DNA of 64,000 nt from Lentilitoribacter sp039986595 (GTDB lineage Bacteria > Pseudomonadota > Alphaproteobacteria > Rhizobiales > Rhizobiaceae). Made by a program: the position numbers and the translations under genes. The stretch spans positions 62,001 to 126,000 of the forward strand of contig JBDWQJ010000011.1 of NCBI GenBank assembly GCA_039986595.1, given 5' to 3'. Shown here piece after piece: positions 43,592-51,927 of this stretch. The notes beneath the pieces were generated by a model. The model was not told where the DNA came from and did not search any database. It worked only from the letters and a program-made list of their open reading frames with translations. Position 1 is the stretch's first letter, and every line of letters starts with the position of its first letter.

Positions 43592-43771
43592 CTAAGAATT
43601 GTTATCCTGGTTCGTCTGCTCAACACAAATCCATGCCTGATAATCAAAGTCATTGCCCCCATCAATGCATTCACCGATCAGCGCGATGTTCTCGCGATTG
43701 GCGACCGTAAAGGCTGCCACGCAAGAAACGAGAAAAAACATGATGACCCAAAGGTTTTTTGGCTGAAACAT
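43592..43771 (-). CDS. small 59-residue single-span protein
   Basis: A 59-codon frame from ATG 43771 directly behind the gamma-glutamylcyclotransferase-like gene (gap 18 bases, same strand). Residues 7-24 are a hydrophobic segment (LWVIMFFLVSCVAAFTVA), either a signal anchor or a lipoprotein-like signal with a Cys in VSCVAA. The rest has two Cys (IGECIDGGND, AWICVEQT), which could form one disulphide in the periplasm. No family recognised. A hairpin TAACAAT/ATTGTTA overlaps the stop. No strong ribosome site is visible, so coupling to the upstream gene is possible. Confidence 0.55.
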   Translation of the reverse strand: MFQPKNLWVIMFFLVSCVAAFTVANRENIALIGECIDGGNDFDYQAWICVEQTNQDNNS

Positions 43772-43789
43772 GAAGTTCTAATAGCCGCT

Positions 43790-44167
43790 CTATTTGCGCT
43801 CATCAAGAGGTGCAAACTCTTCGCCAACCAAATAAACACAGCATTCTTTCTCACCATCTTCAGTTTGTACCATCACAGGTGTGCGGAAATAGCCCTCGCC
43901 CTCAAACTCATCAAGGCGTGCCCAATGATCTGGTAGATCAAAGCTCTCAAAGATATGGAATGGAACTTCCGGACCTTCGGGATCTAAGATAAACCCGGGG
44001 AAACCATAATGAACACCCCAACCTGCTTTGATCAACTTGCCGCGCACTGTGCCTTTTGACCATACACCTTGCATGCCATCCATTTGATTATAATTACTCT
44101 CAACCGGAGCCAGTGATCCATAAGATGCTAATCGGGTTTGAGTTGTGTGAGATTTCGTTTCGGTCAT
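43790..44167 (-). CDS. gamma-glutamylcyclotransferase-like (AIG2 family) protein
   Basis: A protein of 125 residues with RLASYGSLAPVESNYNQM, the nucleotide/glutamyl-binding YGSL loop, and a catalytic-type Glu in WARLDEFEGEGYFRTPVMV. Small AIG2-like proteins cyclise gamma-glutamyl amines or similar substrates; the reaction here is inferred from fold only. Upstream of the small membrane ORF at 43592. Confidence 0.87.
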   Translation of the reverse strand: MTETKSHTTQTRLASYGSLAPVESNYNQMDGMQGVWSKGTVRGKLIKAGWGVHYGFPGFILDPEGPEVPFHIFESFDLPDHWARLDEFEGEGYFRTPVMVQTEDGEKECCVYLVGEEFAPLDERK

Positions 44168-44244
44168 ATAGTGTGCTTTTGCTGTTTATTGCTATTTTTC
44201 GCAATTTTTCATTACGTACACTAACCCGATTATATTGCACCCGA

Positions 44245-44589
44245 TTATATTGCAATCGTCTCTGGAATTTTTTGCCTTAGCAAACTCATGGCAATGTCTT
44301 TGAGAATTTCCAATGTCCCACCACCTGCGGTAGACGCCAATTGCTTTGTTTTCATCCAGTCTTCTTCATGGCGGATAGCTTGGGTAAAATCATAACCTTT
44401 ATTGGTCATGCGATAGGCGTGATTTTCATAACGTTGGAAAAACCCTGCATCAACTAACAGCTCACAATGAACAAATTTCTTTGCCGCTTCATCAGATGCA
44501 CCAACATGCAGTGCAACAACCATAAACCATTCATCAGATGCCTCAAACTCTATCAGCAAATCCCTGATATATTCATTATCGCGTATCAA
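44245..44589 (-). CDS. DUF2513-like protein
   Basis: A protein of 114 residues resembling DUF2513: MIRDNEYIRDLLIEFEASDE at the N-terminus, a winged-helix-like centre (HCELLVDAGFFQR, RMTNKGYDFTQAIRHEEDW), and GGGTLEILKDIAMSLLRQKI at the C-terminus. Members are widespread in phage and accessory regions, with no established role; a small DNA-binding or host-interaction role is inferred from the winged-helix look only. Confidence 0.75.
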   Translation of the reverse strand: MIRDNEYIRDLLIEFEASDEWFMVVALHVGASDEAAKKFVHCELLVDAGFFQRYENHAYRMTNKGYDFTQAIRHEEDWMKTKQLASTAGGGTLEILKDIAMSLLRQKIPETIAI

Positions 44590-44807
44590 AACTCATCCCC
44601 AACCCAGTCGCCTACCCAGTAATTATACGAATATTTTAGCATAGCTAAAAAACAACTTATACTACTAGAATTAGTGATATTACTACCAGTATTTACGCTT
44701 TTTTGATGTAATAGTATTGAATGATGGCACTAAAGTATGAGGTATGTCTGCGTATTATATGGGAGAGCACTCAAGCAAATTTTGCAAAATAAGAAACGGA
44801 ACCAGTT

Positions 44808-45242
44808 TTAATTCAGCGCTTTGGAGGTGTGACGGGTACTATCTTTAACATATTGGATATCGATATCGTCCGTGCTCATGTTTTCAGACCGGCGTTGATC
44901 GCGTTCAGCTTCACGTTGTAACAATGCTTTTGCATCAACTGTTGATAATTCGATCTCGTCATCGCGTTCGATTTCATCATCAGCAATGAGCGAGAGGTAG
45001 CGCCCTGCGCAGACGCGCAGAAATGATGTGAAATTGCCCAAATCATGATCAGCATCCATCGCTTCAAGATACAATTTGGTGATCAATTGGTTGGTTGTCA
45101 TGTGATCGCGTGCTGCGATCTCAGATAGGATGGCCCAAAAGAAGTTTTCCATTCTGATTGAGGTCGCAACACCGTCTATTCGCAATGACTTTGTTCGCGA
45201 CACCCATTTATCACCTTCAGAACCTATAAATAACTCACACAT
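44808..45242 (-). CDS. ribbon-helix-helix (RHH_4) domain protein
   Basis: A protein of 144 residues. The RHH_4 domain lies at residues 16-83: RTKSLRIDGVATSIRMENFFWAILSEIAARDHMTTNQLITKLYLEA and FTSFLRVCAGRYL. Such alphaproteobacterial proteins bind DNA as dimers. The C-terminal acidic region (EIERDDEIELSTVDAKALLQREAERDQRRSENMS) is charged and possibly flexible. It lies 29 bases behind the DJ-1 gene, so may be cotranscribed with it. Confidence 0.82.
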   Translation of the reverse strand: MCELFIGSEGDKWVSRTKSLRIDGVATSIRMENFFWAILSEIAARDHMTTNQLITKLYLEAMDADHDLGNFTSFLRVCAGRYLSLIADDEIERDDEIELSTVDAKALLQREAERDQRRSENMSTDDIDIQYVKDSTRHTSKALN

Positions 45243-45271
45243 TTTGGGCCTCCCTTTTTAGCGCTTAAGAA

Positions 45272-45829
45272 CTACAGCAAAGCCATAAACTGCTTCATCC
45301 ACGCGGGATGTGCGGGCCATGCGGGCGCTGTCACCAAGTTACCATCGGTCACCGCATCTGTCACTTCGATCTCGGCAAATTTGCCGCCAACTGCCTCCAC
45401 CTCAGGCGCACATGCAGGATAGGCTGAACAGTTTTTACCAGATAACACCCCGGCAGCTGCTAAAAGCTGTGCACCATGGCAAATTGCTGCAACTGGTTTG
45501 TTTTCTAAAAAGAAATGGCGCACCATATCCAGAACTTCATTATTTAATCGAAGATATTCAGGCGCACGACCACCTGGAATAACCAAAGCATCATAAGCAC
45601 TAACATCAACATCATCGAAACTTGCGTTAAGCGCAAAGTTATGGCCAGGCTTTTCGGTATAGGTTTGATCACCCTCAAAGTCGTGAATTGCAGTTTTGAC
45701 GCTATCGCCTGCACTTTTATTCGGGCAAACGGCATCAACTTGATGGTCACAAGCCAACAATGTTTGAAATGGCACCATTGTTTCGTAGTCTTCGGTGAAA
45801 TCTCCCGTAATCATTAAAATCTTCGCCAT
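45272..45829 (-). CDS. DJ-1/PfpI family protein
   Basis: A protein of 185 residues in the class I glutamine amidotransferase-like DJ-1/PfpI group: LMITGDFTEDYETMVPFQTLLACDHQVDAVCP at the start with an acidic residue for the nucleophile elbow, VIPGGRAPEYLRLN, and the active site VAAICHGAQLLAAAGVL (Cys-His-Gly). PfpI relatives act as chaperones, deglycases or proteases. Which is not clear. Transcribed ahead of the RHH gene. Confidence 0.9.
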   Translation of the reverse strand: MAKILMITGDFTEDYETMVPFQTLLACDHQVDAVCPNKSAGDSVKTAIHDFEGDQTYTEKPGHNFALNASFDDVDVSAYDALVIPGGRAPEYLRLNNEVLDMVRHFFLENKPVAAICHGAQLLAAAGVLSGKNCSAYPACAPEVEAVGGKFAEIEVTDAVTDGNLVTAPAWPAHPAWMKQFMALL

Positions 45830-45929
45830 GCGTATTCCTCCTTTGGCATAATGCGTAAGGAGAATGTGACATAAAGGGCAAAGTCGCGGGTGTTATGTGA
45901 ATACTACATTTTCTAGGCAGACAAACCCA

Positions 45930-46580
45930 TTATTCATCCACCGCACGCATGAGAGCGCGCAACCACTCAATTTCGGTGCCGATATCGCTGGTTTTTAAAC
46001 CATTGATAGCTGCATGACGAACTTCATCAGGTTTGTTTTGCGACAGCTTCCAGGTGCCTGACATATCCAGCTGTGTTTCGCCATCTTTTTCAATTTGATC
46101 AATGGTCAATTTAACTGGCACGATTTGGCGTGTCATCTTGTCAAAAACCTCTGGTGTCATTTTATCAATCGTCCACGGTTTTTTAGGTGCCAATCGCGCT
46201 TCTGCAGCTGCGGATAATCGTTCTAAAACACCGCGGATATCTTCCTGCGGTAATCGTTCTAATTTGCCTCTTACATGCACAGCAATATAGTTCCAAGTTG
46301 GCACCTGATCTGGCACACCATACCAATCTGGCGAGATATATGCATCAGGACCCTGAACTGTCAAAACAACATCTTTTGGTGTATCCAAATAACGTAAAAT
46401 TGGGTTTGAACGAACCAAATGCATCTCCACCGATTCACCTTTTTCATCCAACAAAAATGGTACATGAGAGATCAAAATGCCCTCAGAATGGGCAAAAATC
46501 AAAGAGCCAAATACTTTTTTTATTAAAAGCTGATACTTTTTTGATGTTTCGACATTTCTAAAATTTCGGTTTGGATGCAT
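45930..46580 (-). CDS. FMN-binding negative transcriptional regulator (PaiB-like)
   Basis: A protein of 216 residues from ATG 46580, with GGAAATATA upstream; a longer frame from 46613 begins within A-rich sequence. PaiB family: MHPNRNFRNVETSKKYQLLIKKVFGSLIFA, HVPFLLDEKGESVEMHLVRSNPI, then SPDWYGVPDQVPTWNYIAVHVRGKLE. The split-barrel fold binds FMN; the Bacillus protein is a repressor, but the alphaproteobacterial role is not established. Confidence 0.88.
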   Translation of the reverse strand: MHPNRNFRNVETSKKYQLLIKKVFGSLIFAHSEGILISHVPFLLDEKGESVEMHLVRSNPILRYLDTPKDVVLTVQGPDAYISPDWYGVPDQVPTWNYIAVHVRGKLERLPQEDIRGVLERLSAAAEARLAPKKPWTIDKMTPEVFDKMTRQIVPVKLTIDQIEKDGETQLDMSGTWKLSQNKPDEVRHAAINGLKTSDIGTEIEWLRALMRAVDE

Positions 46581-46941
46581 TATATTTCCAATTTTTTCTT
46601 GTTTTTCATACATTCAATAAATTGATTATGATTTATCAACCTCAACCTAATCGACTGTAAAATATACGATATTCATTATATTCTTTCATTTCTCAAAATT
46701 ATGACAATTATTATACATTAGAAAATTATTCTAAAGCCAAATATAACTCTTATAAATGGGCCATTGATACTTAGATCTGTTGTTAAGTTATCGTCAATAA
46801 AGCACACATAATCTAGTTCAAAGTTTAGGCAATTTATCGACTTTTGTCGCTACTGCTCGATTGATAGAGCCCGTGTTTGCCATGTCCAATATCTTGATCG
46901 CAAATTATACGAATTCGCTATTCGTCGGGGATAATTTTATC
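46581..46941. other. AT-rich gene-free region before the chemoreceptor
   Basis: About 360 very AT-rich bases between PaiB and the chemoreceptor start. Longer frames reach into it from both sides (46613 and 46861) without ribosome sites, so it is taken as two back-to-back promoters. No clear sigma-28 flagellar promoter was found. Confidence 0.45.
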
Positions 46942-49443
46942 ATGCGTCTTTCTCATCAATTACTGCTTGCCATGTCGCTTACAACTGTCGTTGCAATTGG
47001 CGCAACCAGCTATACCGGAATTAAGGTTGCCTCAGGCAGCTTAGAAGAAGCTTATAACGAAAAGCTATCAGCTATTGCAGATGGCCGCAGAAACCAGCTT
47101 GAGACATTCTTCCAAGGTGTGAATGATAACCTGAGTTCGTTGGCGAAAAACGACAGCATGTCTGCTGCACTTAATATGTTTAAAATGGGTATTGAGCAGG
47201 TCAAAGCAGAAAACCCAGCTGATGCTATTAAAGGACTTTACGAGTTCAAAGGCGCAAAAGAAGACCTCTTTAAGTATTATAAGGAGACAGGTTTAACAGG
47301 GTACGGAACACAATTGAGTAAATTTGGTCCCCTGCTTAAGCAATTTGCAGCCGACAACTCGCTGGGTGACCTTTATCTCGTTAATAAGAATGGTGTTGTC
47401 GTATATTCTGCAGCGGCCAATGCTGAAATTTCAACCAATTTGGACGACGGACCTTTCACGCAAACAGCACTTGGCTCCCTTTATGCGCAGCTTAAAAAGG
47501 ATTCAGCTGATAACGCGGCTGCACTAGAGGCCGCCACTGAAAGTGGTACTGATCAAATTCAAGAACAAACTGGCACAGCGCAAGAAAAAACCGTACGACT
47601 TGCAGATTTTGAACCATATTCTTTACTCAACGAAAAACCTGTCGCATTTGTGGGTATCCCTGTCACCGATGCAAAACACTTCTTCTTTGGTGCGATCATC
47701 GCGCAACTATCAGAAGAGCGCATTGCGCAGATTTTAAACAATGACACAGGTCTTGGGACAACTGGTGAAACTGTGCTGCTTCGCAATGATGGTACGCTGC
47801 TTTCAGATTCTTCAAAAACAGCAGCGATTGACCCGCTGGTCACAAAAATCGATCTTTCGCCAATTGGAAGCATTGAAGGCCGGGAAATCGTTTCTGGAAT
47901 TTTAAACGGTTATCGTGACATGGAAACGATGGCCGCAGTTGCAAAAGTCTCATACGGATCAGCACCTTGGCAGGTCGCAGCCATCGTTGATCACAATGAG
48001 GCACTCCAAGGTGCAACGACCATGCGCAACTGGATTTTATCCGTAGCAATGGTTGCCCTGCTCGCTGCCCTTGGATTTGCATTTTGGTTTGCGCGCAGCT
48101 TAACGCGTCCAATTAATGCCGCCATTGATAACATGCACGAACTTTCAAATGGCAACACAGACTTTGAACTTCGCGGCGATACTCGTAAGGATGAAGTGGG
48201 TGATATTGTTCGCTCGATCGAACATTTCCGCCAATCTGAAATTGATAAATTGCGCATGGAAGAAGAGTCTATTGCAAATCGTGACCGCGGTGAGAAAGAA
48301 CGCGAGGCGAATGAAGCAGAGAAACAACGCCAGACTGAGGAAGTATCGCAAACAGTTGCAGAACTTGCCAAAGGACTGGAAGTTTTAGCCGGTGGTGATT
48401 TGGTTACCACGCTTGATAATCCGTTTATGGAAGGTATGGAGCCGGTTCGTCAAAACTTTAATGGCTCAGTGGCTAAACTGCGTGAAACACTGTCTGGGAT
48501 TAGCAATACCGCTGGATTGATCCGCGACGATTCAAACGAAATTTCATCTGCTACAGATGATCTATCTCGCCGAACAGAATCTCAAGCTGCAGCACTTGAA
48601 GAAGCTGCTGCTGCATTAACTGAATTAACTGAGAATGTTCGTTCAGCATCAGAGCAAGCAGCAGAAGCTGCAAGCCTTGCTCAGAGTGCAAAAACGGATA
48701 CTGATCAATCAAGTGAAGTTGTCTCAAATGCGATGTCTGCAATGTCTCGCATTGAAACGGCATCAAGCGATATCAGCGGAATTATCAACGTGATTGATGA
48801 AATTGCGTTCCAGACAAACCTACTCGCGTTAAACGCTGGGGTGGAAGCTGCACGTGCAGGTGAAGCTGGTAAAGGCTTTGCGGTTGTTGCGCAGGAAGTT
48901 CGCGAGCTGGCTGGACGTTCTGCAGATGCAGCTAAGGAAATTAAAAGCCTTATCAACACATCAAACACTGAAGTTGGCGAAGGCGTTAAGCTGGTAAAGA
49001 AAACTGGTGAAGTGCTTGAAAAGATTTCAGGACAAGTCGCAACAATTGAAGAACGCATTGCAACGGTAGCAACAGGTGCCAGTGAACAGCTAGGCGGCAT
49101 TCAAACCGTGAATTCAACAGTCAATGAAATGGATCAGCGCATTCAACAAAATGCTGCCATGGCAGAAGAAACAACAGCTGCAACAACGCGCCTTGTCGAT
49201 GAGATCAACCAACTTACTCAGATGGTTCAATCTTTCCGCATTAGCGAACAGCAGGCTGTGGCTCCTTCAATGTCTGCTTCAGTTGCGCCTCCAGTTCTTG
49301 CACCTGCTCCAAAAGCAGCGCAAGAGACACAAACTAGCCAACTTAAAAACATGGCTACAACCATGAAAACTACATCCCAAGCAAAACCCGCAGCCGCTCA
49401 ACAAGAGTGGGATGACAATGATAAAGCCTGGGATGAATTTTAA
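46942..49443 (+). CDS. methyl-accepting chemotaxis protein with C-terminal tether pentapeptide
   Basis: A protein of 833 residues from ATG 46942; a longer frame from 46861 has no ribosome site and no typical start. Order: helix 1 (MRLSHQLLLAMSLTTVVAIGATSY), a periplasmic double-CACHE-like sensor, helix 2 (about 357-380), HAMP (NAAIDNMHELSNGNTDFEL), a second coiled-coil/HAMP-like repeat, then the signalling domain with the hairpin tip EIAFQTNLLALNAGVEAARAGEAGKGFAVVA. The last residues are DNDKAWDEF, an xWxxF pentapeptide like the CheR/CheB tether of enteric receptors. Followed by a terminator and a mini-paralogue. Confidence 0.93.
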   Translation: MRLSHQLLLAMSLTTVVAIGATSYTGIKVASGSLEEAYNEKLSAIADGRRNQLETFFQGVNDNLSSLAKNDSMSAALNMFKMGIEQVKAENPADAIKGLYEFKGAKEDLFKYYKETGLTGYGTQLSKFGPLLKQFAADNSLGDLYLVNKNGVVVYSAAANAEISTNLDDGPFTQTALGSLYAQLKKDSADNAAALEAATESGTDQIQEQTGTAQEKTVRLADFEPYSLLNEKPVAFVGIPVTDAKHFFFGAIIAQLSEERIAQILNNDTGLGTTGETVLLRNDGTLLSDSSKTAAIDPLVTKIDLSPIGSIEGREIVSGILNGYRDMETMAAVAKVSYGSAPWQVAAIVDHNEALQGATTMRNWILSVAMVALLAALGFAFWFARSLTRPINAAIDNMHELSNGNTDFELRGDTRKDEVGDIVRSIEHFRQSEIDKLRMEEESIANRDRGEKEREANEAEKQRQTEEVSQTVAELAKGLEVLAGGDLVTTLDNPFMEGMEPVRQNFNGSVAKLRETLSGISNTAGLIRDDSNEISSATDDLSRRTESQAAALEEAAAALTELTENVRSASEQAAEAASLAQSAKTDTDQSSEVVSNAMSAMSRIETASSDISGIINVIDEIAFQTNLLALNAGVEAARAGEAGKGFAVVAQEVRELAGRSADAAKEIKSLINTSNTEVGEGVKLVKKTGEVLEKISGQVATIEERIATVATGASEQLGGIQTVNSTVNEMDQRIQQNAAMAEETTAATTRLVDEINQLTQMVQSFRISEQQAVAPSMSASVAPPVLAPAPKAAQETQTSQLKNMATTMKTTSQAKPAAAQQEWDDNDKAWDEF

Positions 49444-49497
49444 GATCATTAAAAAAGAGTGATCCGGTTTATCTACCCTTAAAACCAGATTAAATTA

Positions 49498-49533
49498 AAC
49501 CCGCCAGCCCCTCTACCTGGCGGGTTCTTTTTT
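49498..49533 (+). terminator. rho-independent terminator of the chemoreceptor
   Basis: AACCCGCCAG (49498-49507) and CTGGCGGGTT (49517-49526) form a perfect 10-bp stem followed by CTTTTTT. The left arm is repeated exactly after the mini-paralogue (50197-50206). Confidence 0.9.
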
Positions 49534-49666
49534 GCCAGAGGGAACCTTATTTAACATTTGTTAAGGCTGTTTGATAATCCAGAAGATCAATAGCTGTTTG
49601 TTAAATTGGCTTAAACATATCCTGTTCAAAATGGTATTTTAGATATTGAACGGATTTCAGCAAAAC

Positions 49667-50188
49667 ATGCGTCTGCCAACTAAAATCATAACCATCATCA
49701 CTGGCTGTTCCGTTTTTGCGGCGGGTGTAAGCGCTTATGCAGCGATCTATATGACTTCAAATGGGGCAGAAAATGTCGGTTTGTGGGTCACTGGAGTTAC
49801 GGCTCTGGCACTGTTAGCAGTATTAAATTTTGCAATATTGGCAGCTCGTGTGTCCACACGCCGTGTACAGATAATGCAATTGCAATTGCAAGAGCTTATA
49901 AAAGGCAACACGAACTTTGTTGTCTATCGTGATAAGCAGCAGGACGAATTTTCTAATTTAGCACACTCCATTGAAGCGCTACGCATTCGTATAGCGGAGC
50001 AAAACCGCTTACCATCGGATACGGACGATGAGTTAAAAGCACTAAATATCAAAACCGCAAGTGAAACCGATGTTTCAATGACCTCACCGGATGTTCAAGC
50101 CAATAGTTTGAAAAACACAGCTGAAATCATGCGCTTTGCAGCACTTCCTGCTTACAGCAAAGACGGCAATGATTGGGATGATGTTTAG
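49667..50188 (+). CDS. mini-chemoreceptor: HAMP-like protein without signalling domain
   Basis: A protein of 173 residues from ATG 49667, the same MRL start as the full receptor; TTG 49646 adds seven residues. Two membrane helices (MRLPTKIITIITGCSVFAAGV and VTGVTALALLAVLNFAILA) frame a very short periplasmic loop; then a HAMP-like segment (GNTNFVVYRDKQQDEFSNLAHSIEALR) matches that of the full receptor at 11 of 27 positions. The whole methylation/signalling domain is missing, and the C-terminus (DGNDWDDV) echoes the tether-like tail (DNDKAWDEF). It sits 220 bases after the receptor, with a terminator arm copied. Confidence 0.8.
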   Translation: MRLPTKIITIITGCSVFAAGVSAYAAIYMTSNGAENVGLWVTGVTALALLAVLNFAILAARVSTRRVQIMQLQLQELIKGNTNFVVYRDKQQDEFSNLAHSIEALRIRIAEQNRLPSDTDDELKALNIKTASETDVSMTSPDVQANSLKNTAEIMRFAALPAYSKDGNDWDDV

Positions 50189-50196
50189 ATATAAAG

Positions 50197-50228
50197 AACC
50201 CGCCAGCGAATAGTCTTCGATGGCGGGT
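50197..50228 (+). terminator. hairpin after the mini-chemoreceptor
   Basis: ACCCGCCA (50198-50205) pairs with TGGCGGGT (50221-50228) across a 15-base loop; no T run follows. The arm AACCCGCCAG is identical to the chemoreceptor terminator. Confidence 0.65.
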
Positions 50229-50363
50229 CTCATGCCCACGACATAATGAAATGTCGCCCCCGGCATTTATTCGAATTCAACGAATAGTCGTTTTTCTGTG
50301 TATAGAGAAATACAACGTGCTGCAAGTTTTAACACACAAGTATCGCTGATGAACATCACCATA

Positions 50364-50801
50364 TTAAACGCGCCGGACCATTAATCGGCCTGAATCAATG
50401 TAATTTTGAAATCCAAATTTGCGATATAAATCATGGGCGTTATCCGTTCCCAGCATGAAACTTGGCACTTGTTCTAATTCTTGATGGCTCAAAATTTCAT
50501 GCATAAGCTTCTTTGCAATCCCGCGACCACGAAACTCATCAAACACAAACAAATCAAAAATATAGGCAAAAAATGCTTTATCAGTCACAACACGCGCAAA
50601 TCCGATCTGCCTGTTGTGATGAGGTCCATGACTTGGGTCGTGCAAACGTGCGATAAAACACAACGAGTTTTCAAATGATGTTCTTATGGAGTATGGCGAA
50701 CGCCCTGCTCCCCAATAGGTGCTTTGCAGGAATGTGCAGACACGCTCAAATTCAATATGGCGTTTATCGTTTGTAATCTCGATGCCGTATGATTCTTTCA
50801 T
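50364..50801 (-). CDS. GNAT family N-acetyltransferase
   Basis: A protein of 145 residues. The acetyl-CoA site is FVFDEFRGRGIAKKLMHEIL (motif A), after IARLHDPSHGPHHNRQIGFARVVTDKAFFAYI; the C-terminal FMLGTDNAHDLYRKFGF closes motif B. Such proteins acetylate amines; the substrate is unknown. Transcribed alone, divergent from the RluA gene. Confidence 0.9.
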   Translation of the reverse strand: MKESYGIEITNDKRHIEFERVCTFLQSTYWGAGRSPYSIRTSFENSLCFIARLHDPSHGPHHNRQIGFARVVTDKAFFAYIFDLFVFDEFRGRGIAKKLMHEILSHQELEQVPSFMLGTDNAHDLYRKFGFQNYIDSGRLMVRRV

Positions 50802-50948
50802 AAAGACGATGTTAGCGTTGATTAATAAAAATGCGAGTGAAATATTGCACCCTTGATTTTAAAAAACGAGTTGAACAACGTGATGAAAAGCCCACTCTTA
50901 TCTCGATCACCTATTGCCATATCTTTCGTTAGATAAGATAAGCAACAT

Positions 50949-51725
50949 ATGGCACCTAAATCGCAAAAGAACGACACGAAGCAATCGGCCAAACCCGGTA
51001 AGAACAAACCTTGGAAGAAAAAAATCCCCAAGGAACGTGATCAGACGCCGTCAAATTTGATTGAATTTGACTACCGACCCCCTGCGCAGATGCCTGAAGT
51101 TATTTATTCAGATGATCAAATGGTCGTCTTTAGCAAACCTAGCGGACTTTTATCTGTGCCAGGGACAAGACCTGGGCGACAAGATAGTCTTGTAAGTCGT
51201 GCGCAAACATTATTTCCCACCGCACGCATCGTTCATCGTTTGGATATGGATACATCTGGTCTGATCGTTATGGCGTTAAATGCAGATGCGCATCGCAATT
51301 TATCAATGCAGTTTGAAGCAAGAAATATTGGTAAACTTTACCATGCACTGGTCGCTGACCATCCAAGTGACGATAAGGGCGTTGTCGAACTTCCATTATT
51401 TGTAGATTGGCCAAACAGACCCAAACAGATGGTTGATTTTGAACAAGGTAAGCCGGCAAAGACGGAATATGAAGTCATTGAAAAATATCAACGTGATGAC
51501 GGGTTTAAATCAGCTCGCGTGGCGCTTCATCCTATCACGGGACGTTCTCATCAATTACGTGTTCATATGCTTGAAATAGGCCATCCAATTCTTGGAGATG
51601 TATTTTACGCAAAAGATGACGCTTTTAACGCTGCACCGCGCCTTTGCCTTCATGCAACGAAATTAAGCCTGGATCATCCCACAAATAATGAACGCATGAA
51701 TTTTACACAAAATCCTGATTTTTGA
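50949..51725 (+). CDS. RluA family pseudouridine synthase
   Basis: A protein of 258 residues. The first 40 are Lys-rich and disordered (KKNDTKQSAKPGKNKPWKKK-like), likely for RNA contact. The catalytic motif RIVHRLDMDTSGLIVMAL carries Asp99 of HRLD. GRSHQLRVHMLEIGHPILGD and LHATKLSL follow. Short members without an S4 domain resemble RluA (23S U746 / tRNA U32) and TruC types; the exact target is not assigned. Confidence 0.9.
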   Translation: MAPKSQKNDTKQSAKPGKNKPWKKKIPKERDQTPSNLIEFDYRPPAQMPEVIYSDDQMVVFSKPSGLLSVPGTRPGRQDSLVSRAQTLFPTARIVHRLDMDTSGLIVMALNADAHRNLSMQFEARNIGKLYHALVADHPSDDKGVVELPLFVDWPNRPKQMVDFEQGKPAKTEYEVIEKYQRDDGFKSARVALHPITGRSHQLRVHMLEIGHPILGDVFYAKDDAFNAAPRLCLHATKLSLDHPTNNERMNFTQNPDF

Positions 51726-51927
51726 TTAAAAACCACGATAGACTCCGTCTTTGATTTCAAAAATGATTGTAAAATTTTTCTCATTTTTTTCATTTTTACA
51801 GCATTTTTTAGGTTATATTTTTCAAGAAGTGAGATATTACTCGCAGACTGCTTGACAAGCTGCAATATTACTTCTTCTATACCTATACTGGTACTTTTCC
51901 CTAATTGGCCGAAAGACGAACAGTTAA

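Noticed and set aside
46861..46941. A 27-residue N-terminal extension of the chemoreceptor
   Set aside because: It has no ribosome site, and the mini-paralogue starts at the corresponding MRL position, supporting ATG 46942.
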